Shown piece by piece: positions 57,746-64,000 of a DNA stretch of 64,000 nucleotides. Within the stretch, counting starts at the first letter, position 1. Every line of letters begins with the position of its first letter. The DNA is from Papio anubis. Its lineage: Eukaryota > Chordata > Mammalia > Primates > Cercopithecidae. Below the pieces are notes generated by a model, which did not search any database, was not told where the DNA came from, and saw nothing but the letters and a program-made list of their open reading frames with translations. The stretch is taken from contig NC_044989.1 of the NCBI RefSeq assembly GCF_008728515.1, forward strand, positions 67,984,501 through 68,048,500. The letters are read 5' to 3'. Both the position numbers and the translations under genes were made by a program.

Positions 57746-57904
57746 GAGTAGATGATCACCTGCTTTAACATGTTTGATATCACCTATCTAAATCTAGTTG
57801 GGAGACTGGACACGTGGACATGAGGAGATAATGAACAACTGATGCAGCAAAAGGCCAAAGGAGAGACCTCAAAAGGTGAAGCCCTATGGTCAGGTTGGCC
57901 AGGT

Positions 57905-58115
57905 CAGGTTACCTTGCAAAGGAGGTGGGGTTTTCACTGGGCCTGGAAGGCTTAGGGGAAGGAATGGAAGAGATAGAAAGAAGCAGAAGATCATAAATTG
58001 TGGACTTGGGTCAGCAAATGTGCAGAGGTGAGAAAACCCCAAGACCTGCTCAAGACCCAGGAGCAGATGCATGTCACTCAGAGCAGAGGACTGGTTTAGG
58101 AGACTGTCTCACAAG
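57905..58115 (-). mobile_element. Possible L2 fragment, reverse strand
   Basis: 'gggcctggaaggcttagggg' and 'gcaaatgtgcagaggtgaga' resemble reverse L2 blocks. Weak. Confidence 0.35.
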
Positions 58116-58329
58116 TGTCCAGACAGTGACTGTCCTCATTCTTTGAACACATACAGATCTTAGAAGGGGGCTTAACAATTAGCAGTGAACAAACCTTCTG
58201 CCAAAGAGAAGCCTCTTGTATTATACAGTGGATTTCATGTACTGTGACCTCCCTCGAAACTGTGGCCTAAAAGGTAATATAAATCAAAAGTCAGAAATAT
58301 GCATTATCATCTCTGGCAAGATAGAAATT

Positions 58330-58535
58330 TACTGAGGTCAAGAGTTCAAGACCAGCCTGGCCAATATGACAAAACCCTGTCTCTACTAAAAATACAGAAA
58401 ATTAGCTGGGCATGGTGGCGTGAGCCTGTAATCTCAGCTACTAGGAAAGCTGAGGCAGGAGAATTGCTTGAACCTGGGAGGCAGAAGTTGCAGTGAGCCG
58501 ACATCACACCACTGTACTCCAGCCTGGGGGGACGG
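58330..58535 (+). mobile_element. Alu element, 5'-truncated
   Basis: It starts at 'ctgaggtcaagagttcaaga', lacking about the first 60 bp. It then has the rest of the left monomer, 'aattagctgggcatggtggc' and the right monomer to 'ccagcctggggggac'. The usual A-tail is replaced by a GA/GGAA tract. Confidence 0.95.
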
Positions 58536-58628
58536 GGAAGGGAAGAGAGAGAGAGAGAGAGAGAGAGACTAGGAAGGAAGGAAAGAAGGAAGGAAGGGAG
58601 GGAGGGAGGGAGGAAAGAAGGAAGGAAA
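58536..58628. repeat. (GA)n then (GGAA)n microsatellite at Alu tail
   Basis: A GA run around 58545-58567, then GGAA/GGGA units around 58571-58628. Pure purine apart from a single CT near 58569. Confidence 0.96.
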
Positions 58629-58629
58629 T

Positions 58630-59940
58630 TTAAAACATGCATCCTTTATGAAGAAGTGAGAGATTTGTACACAAAATAAACACAGATATGTGGTGATACA
58701 TTCCTTTACTCATGTGTCCTAACACTTTTTGTTATATAGAGCTAATGACATTGCTTAGGTTTGAAAGGTAAAATGCTGTCTTGTTACCTCCATCTGCTAT
58801 CACCAAACCAGTCACAAAGTTAAAAACAAAAAACGCATACAATTAATTTTCAAACTATGAATGTTTTCAAATAAATGATTTATTTTTTTCAGAGTAGGAA
58901 TCATTTGATTGGATTGAGAATGTTGTCCAGGAACTGTGAAGTGTGTATATATGTGTATATTTGTGTGCACAGCCAGAGCCTGATGAATAGTACACTAGTC
59001 TAGTGATTTATAGGTAAGAAAGTATTTAGAACCTAGACAAGCTCAGACTACCAGGAGTGGGTTGCAAGCAGGGATAAAAAGAAAGTTCACTGATGCCAAC
59101 TGTCCTTCATCTGAACACAGCTTGGAGTTTGATCTGGAAAAAAAAAAGGGACTTTATTCAGTTGTTATTTTTTCAGAAATGATTCATTTCTTCTTACTGC
59201 ACAGCTGGAAACACATGTAAAGAGGTGAATGTTTCACCGTGGAAGGTTCAGTTGGAAGTAATTTGCTATTGAGCTCATAAATTTGAATTTCAGACCTCCA
59301 GTCCTGAGGTTGGGACCTAAGATTGGCAATGTCCTCCTTTCCATTACAGAACCAAACCAGTGGGATTCCAGTGGGTCATTCCCCTGTAGACTCTCTCCCT
59401 CAGTCCATAAGACTGGCAAAGTTGAGGTTGCCTTCAGAGGGCCAACCTTATGAGTCACCCAACTGGGTTAACCTTTGGTGCCTTTGGAGTCTGCTACGTA
59501 TTTCAGAAAAGTCTCAATGGTTAGGACTATTGTTGCTTACAGTATCTGTATGTTCTGATGATGCTCAAGAAGGTTCCAGTTCTCACAGATCACACATGAC
59601 TGCCATGGTCAGAAGAACCCATAGTTAGTCTGCTTTTATTGAAAGAAGAAGGTGAAGGAGGAAAAGGAGAGAAGTCAAAGGGTGAGGGGAAGATGAGAGG
59701 CACACCTTTCATTTATATGAAGTGGTAGGAAAAGCTGCAAAGAAACAGAATTTTCAAATTCTGTTTTCACCATTTCTCTCAGGCTGTGTCTATATACTTG
59801 GCAATAAAATGCTGCTATCTCTAACTTTTACTTAAAATGATTGCTATGGTGCATGTAATGTATGACATCAGTTCTTCAATCTTAATCAATAACTCCAGGA
59901 TGATGACAAATTGGGCTATTTGAAGGTTGCCATTTAAAGG
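58630..59940. other. Unassigned sequence
   Basis: About 1.3 kb with a short TG/TA tract near 58940-58968 and an A-run near 59139. No named repeat or gene. Confidence 0.45.
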
Positions 59941-59944
59941 TTTT

Positions 59945-60350
59945 GCACTGTCATTCAATCACTCTCTCTGCTCTCTCTGTTCAGCTTCACCTGTGGCTAC
60001 CTACTCAAACGCAGCTCTGTTCATGGTTTATTCACTAATAAACTGTCTTGATTTAATTATTCTCCGAAAATGCTATGTGGATCCCCACCTCCAGGTCTTT
60101 GTTCACACCACCTACCCTCCACACATGCTCTCTCTCTTTCCTGTCAAAGCACACCCATGTGTCTACAGTCCTTGGCTCATCCTCCTCCTGCTCCTCTGAA
60201 CTCTTATAATGCTTTCAGTGTCATTGAATTCCCAGTATATGTTTCTTTCATTGTCAGGTATTATTGTCCTTGATGGCAAAGACTATGGTTTCATGCTTTT
60301 TGATATTCTCATCATCAGTGATATGTGCCATACATAATGGGTGTTCAACC
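59945..60350 (+). mobile_element. L2 LINE fragment, forward
   Basis: 'tctccgaaaatgctatgtgg' with 'ccaggtctttgttcac' correspond to the L2 'cacgccaagct...gcctttgcac' blocks. 'gaattcccagtatatgtttc', 'gatggcaaagactatggttt' and 'ataatgggtgttcaacc' then correspond to the 3' end. Diverged. Confidence 0.6.
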
Positions 60351-60374
60351 TCTTCACGACAATACTGAATACAA

Positions 60375-60435
60375 AGAAAATTCTGGACTCAGACAGAATT
60401 GGGTCAAGTCCCATCTCTACTATTTACTGGATTCC
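60375..60435 (+). mobile_element. MIR fragment
   Basis: 'attctggactcagacagaat', 'tgggtcaagtcccatctcta' and 'ctatttactgg' match the MIR core in forward orientation. Confidence 0.5.
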
Positions 60436-60439
60436 TTCT

Positions 60440-61250
60440 GTCCCTGGCCCTCACATCCAATGTGTCATGAAGCCCTGTCAGTTTTACTTCCAAAATATAT
60501 ATTCAATCTAATTGCTTCTCTTTTTGCTGCCATTGTGTTTATTCATATCACCAGTATCTTTCACTTCAGCCATCAAGACAGCCTCCTATCTAGCCTTCAT
60601 GCTTCCACTGTTGCTCCTTCCCCTCCATTCTCCACACTAAACACACTTATCTTTTTGTTAAGGGTAAGCCAGATCATCTTACTTCCATGCTAAAAACTCT
60701 TTAATGTTTTCCCACTGTGCTTGGGATGAAGCCCAGACCCCTGACCATGGCTTGAAGGCCCTGAATGATCTGACCTCTACCCCTCCCTCCAGCATCATCT
60801 CACACCTATCTGCCCCTCTCTCACTACACTCCAGCCACACTGGCCCTTCGATAGTTCCTGAAAATGGCTGAGTTCTTACCCATCTCCAGGGCCTCTGCCT
60901 GGACAGTTATCTCAACCTGAAATCCTCTTTCTTGATTCTCAGTGTAGCAGGCTTCTTCTCATCCCTCAGGTTTCATCTCAAATGTCCCATTGCCCCAGAG
61001 AACCTTCTCATCACCCTATCTAACATATTCCTGTCCACCTTGTTTTTCTCTATCACAGCATCCTGTTTACTACTTTTATGGCACAATAGTCCATACCTAT
61101 CTTGTTTATTTGTTTACTTGTATATCTGCCAGGTCAGTGAAAATGTACAATCCATGAAGGTAGGCATCATATCTGTTGTGTTCTCCATTGTCTCTGTAAC
61201 CACTAGAATAGTGTCTAATGCATATCAGATGCTCAATAAACAGTATTAGC
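60440..61250 (+). mobile_element. L2 LINE, about 800 bp of 3' end, forward
   Basis: The best preserved L2 in the window. 'cctccattctccacactaaa', 'aagccagatcatcttacttc', 'gaaggccctgaatgatctga', 'ctccagccacactggccctt', 'ctccagggcctctgcctgga' and 'tttcatctcaaatgtcccat' lead on. 'tcttgtttatttgtttactt' and 'gatgctcaataaacagtatt' close it. The 105-residue frame in it is an artefact of the repeat. Confidence 0.93.
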
Positions 61251-61254
61251 AACT

Positions 61255-63150
61255 TTTGCTAAACAGAACATGTTAATTTATGAACAGAGTCACAAGCATA
61301 TACTTTCATTTCTCCCCTCTTAGCCTTTGCACTATTGTTTTTGCACATTTTACTATATATAAAGCCCACACTGCCTTGTTATTATTATTTTTAACAGCCC
61401 ACTATCTTTTAAAGAGATTTAGCTAATAAGAAAAAAAAACCTTACATATTTACCTATGTAGTTACTGTTTTCAATTCTCTTCATTGTGTTGCATAGATCC
61501 CTATCTGGTATCACATTCTTTCTGCCTGAAGAATAATTTTTAAAGCATTTCTTGTAGTACAGGTCTACTGATAATAAATTATTTCAGTCTTTTTATGTCT
61601 AAAAAAAGTCTTCATTTTGTTTTCATTTTGAAAGCTGTTTACACTGGGTATAGAATTGTAGGTTTTATTACTTTAGAATTTTAAAGATAGTGCTCCACTG
61701 TCTTCTTACTTACATTGTTTCTAATAGGTAATCTGCCATCAACCTTAATTTTTGTCTCTCTGTATACAACATATATTTTTTTCTGTGGCTGTTTTTAAAA
61801 TTTTCTCTACCACTGGTTTTGAATAATTTGATTGTGATGTATTTGGCATTTTCTTTGTGTTTCTTGTGATTGAAGTTCTTAAGATTCTTGGATCCATGGA
61901 TTTATGGTTTTCATTAAATTTGGAAACTTTTTGGCCATTATTTCTTCAAATATTTTTATATGCCAATATAACCCCCCTTTGAGGACCCCACTAGCATATA
62001 GATGAGGCTAATGAAAATTGTTCCATACTTTACTGATAAATCTCTTCTGATTTTTGAGCCTTTTATCTCTGTGTGTTTCCTTTTGGATAGCTTCTATAGC
62101 TGTCTTCAATTCACTAATCTTTACCTCTGCAGTGTCTAATACGCTGTTAATCTCATCAAGTGTGCTTTTTATCTCAGACATTGTAGTTCTCACCTTTTAA
62201 AGTTTGATTTGGTTTGGTCTTTTTTACATCTAGTTAGTACATGTCTCTACTAACAAACATGCTCAACCTTTTCTCTAGCTTCTTGAACACACAGAATACA
62301 GTTACAATAACTGTTTTTAGTGCCCATGTCATCAAATTTTAACATCATTGTTAGTTCTGGGTGGATTCTAATTAATTGTTTTTACCTCATTTAGGTCATA
62401 TATTCCTGTTTCTTTGCATGCATAGTCATTTTTAATTGGATACCAGGCATTGTGGATTTCACCTTGCTGGGTGCTGGCTATTTTGTAGTCATTCTGGGAT
62501 GCAGTTAAGCTACTTGGAAAGTTTGATTCATTGCTGGCTTGCTTGTAGGCTTTATTAGGTAGTCTTAGATATAGGGCTATTTATTCCCTACTACTGAAGC
62601 AAGTCTCTTGAAAAGATTCTATCCAGTGACCAGGAATCATGAAGGTTTTGAGTCTGGCTGATGAGAACAGGCACTATTCCTTGCCTTGTTTGAGTACCAG
62701 GCACTATGCCCTCTAATACTTCCAAGTGGTTCTTTCTTCCTCCTGAGAAGTTTTTTTCACATACATGTGCTAATCAATATATAGCCAAATATTCAAATGG
62801 ACCCTCTGCAGATTTCTAGAATTCTCTCTGTATGCAGCATGTTCCTCCCAGGCACTCTGCCCTATGACTTCTAGCTGCCTTGGGGCCCCTAGATTCTCAG
62901 TTCCATCTCCTCCTCCTGTGCCACAGCCTGGAAATTTTCTTAAGGTTGTAAGCTGCAGCAATCACAGGGCTCAACTCACTTGAATCTCTCAGGAATCACT
63001 GTCTTACAATGTCTAATGTCCAGTGTCTTGAAAGTGGGCTTGCCTTTTTTGTTTTGTTTTTAGATTTTTAATAATTTTGGAGGAAGAGCATGTCTGGTCC
63101 ATTTTACTCCATTTTGGTTGGAAGTAGAAGTTGCATGATGCATATAAACA
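61255..63150 (-). mobile_element. L1M/HAL1-type ORF1 and 5' region, reverse strand
   Basis: 'catttcttgtagtacaggtc', 'ttacactgggtatagaattg', 'cactgtcttcttacttacat', 'gaaactttttggccattatt' and 'cttctatagctgtcttcaat' give the ORF1-side sequence. 'tggataccaggcattgtgga' and 'ccattttactccattttggt' give the 5' region. No endonuclease or RT region is attached, compatible with a HAL1 (half-L1) or a truncated L1ME. It abuts the L2 3' end. Confidence 0.75.
62008..62193 (-). pseudogene. L1/HAL1 ORF1 coiled-coil remnant
   Basis: ORF1p is the L1 RNA-binding trimeric protein; its N-terminal half is a coiled coil. The 61-residue minus-strand frame here has heptad-like residues ('LDEINSVLDTAEVKISELK') and ends near 'VWNNF', matching the end of the coiled coil and the start of the RRM-side linker in ORF1. 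The rest of ORF1 is lost to stops and frameshifts. Confidence 0.65.
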
Positions 63151-63164
63151 TTACCTAGCCCTCT

Positions 63165-64000
63165 TGCTCATCAAGCTACTATCTGGGGAACAGTTCTAGT
63201 GGATAATAATGTGGTAATAAGAAAGACATTTTTAAAGAGTAGAGAAGGAAGAGTGTACTATGAAGTCCCACACCCTGGTTATGCCAGAGTTGGCTAGCAG
63301 AGAAAGGAGAAGGAAATAATCACTACTAATTACTGTGTTATTTGGAGTACATAGAATAGGCCATGCTAAATGAAATTCTTTTCTATTTTGGTAGAGACTA
63401 AGGTAGGGTTCAGTAAGGTGAAAACAAAGCCAACACCCCTCTTAAGCCTCTTATTAAGTGATGTGACCTGCTCCACAAAGGAGGGTCATCAGCAAGCACA
63501 ATGGTTTGTGAGCACATCACAAGATGTGCTCATTATACCACAAAGATAGAGTAGGGACCAAGCAATCACAGGGCAACACAGAAAATTGTTTTATAAGCCG
63601 ATTTTTACAAATTGATTTCAAAACTGGGGAGCAATTACCATTAAGCAAAATAATTTGCTGCCCCAAAGAGGCTAGGGCAAAGCAATAGGTCCAAAGATAA
63701 CCTAAGCCATCATTAGAGAAATCCAGTTATTTAGTCAATTTTACTTATTTACAGGACTAAAGATTAATGAGTTCAGATACTCACTCAGACAGTAATTAGG
63801 TTTCAAAAACATACTATAACACAATCAATCATGGCTCTTGAACATAATGGCATTAGGGCAGAGCCCTCTTTCAGCTCCAGTTATTAGCAACTGATTGGTG
63901 AACACTGGGCTTAAGCTGAGAGGCTACCCCAGGGCCCTGCAATAAAATGAAAGAAAACCTTTGAATAAGAAGACAGCATATCTTTGATCCTTTGTCCTTT
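63165..64000. other. Unassigned sequence to window end
   Basis: No repeat or gene recognised. It contains a perfect 10 bp inverted repeat with a 4 nt loop at 63509-63532. Confidence 0.45.

Noticed and set aside
60325..61249. Frames of 122 and 105 residues with hydrophobic stretches
   Set aside because: They are translations of the L2 3' region, whose pyrimidine-rich strand gives Leu/Ser/Phe-rich frames in every copy.

Overview
The window looks like mammalian, specifically primate, non-coding nuclear DNA. It carries dimeric Alu elements, a primate-lineage L1 3' end and the usual ancient mammalian repeat layer (MIR, L2, L3/CR1, L1M, MaLR LTRs, hAT and Tigger DNA elements). It is AT-rich and CpG-poor. 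I found no credible host protein-coding exon, tRNA, rRNA or other RNA gene, CpG island or CRISPR array. The open frames are short and mostly fall inside repeats, so the window reads as intergenic or deep intronic sequence. Repeat calls were made by eye from recalled family consensus features, so subfamily names are approximate and most edges are good to about 10-40 bp.

Layout. 1-5230: reverse-strand old L1 fragments, split by an Alu and by an unclassified repeat. 5230-5690: reverse-strand LTR. 5890-10975: L2, MIR, a (TGGA)n tract, L2, an unclassified repeat and a reverse-strand L1M 3'UTR. 12.5-17.4 kb: an L2 end, a MaLR LTR, microsatellites, MIR, a short Tigger-type element with TA duplications and an ERVL-type LTR. 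19.1-25.7 kb: L2/MIR-rich, with an Alu inside an L2 end, a 1 kb reverse L2 and an L3/CR1 3' end. 25.7-29.9 kb: a nest in which a forward L1M is interrupted by a MaLR LTR and then by a reverse-strand L1PA/PB 3' half with a decayed ORF2. 30-42 kb: sparse repeats, with an Alu with a clear target-site duplication, a MIR inserted in a MIR, L2s and a polypurine tract. 43-48 kb: two copies of one hAT-type element plus MIR and L2. 50.4-51.6 kb: a GC-rich reverse-strand LTR that keeps a promoter-like CCAAT/GC-box/TATA/AATAAA layout and a roughly 50 bp tandem repeat, followed by 300 bp of nearly pure AT. 56.3-61.25 kb: L1M 3' end, L2 copies and a truncated Alu with a GA/GGAA tail. 61.25-63.15 kb: reverse-strand L1M/HAL1-like ORF1 and 5' region.

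No genes here work together. The history is one of layered insertions. The parts most worth functional or assembly checks are the GC-rich LTR at 51 kb, the polylinker-like palindromic cluster near 20.95 kb, the unassigned TAAT-rich stretches around 55 kb and the GGAA tract at 58.6 kb. I did not find a new biological system.
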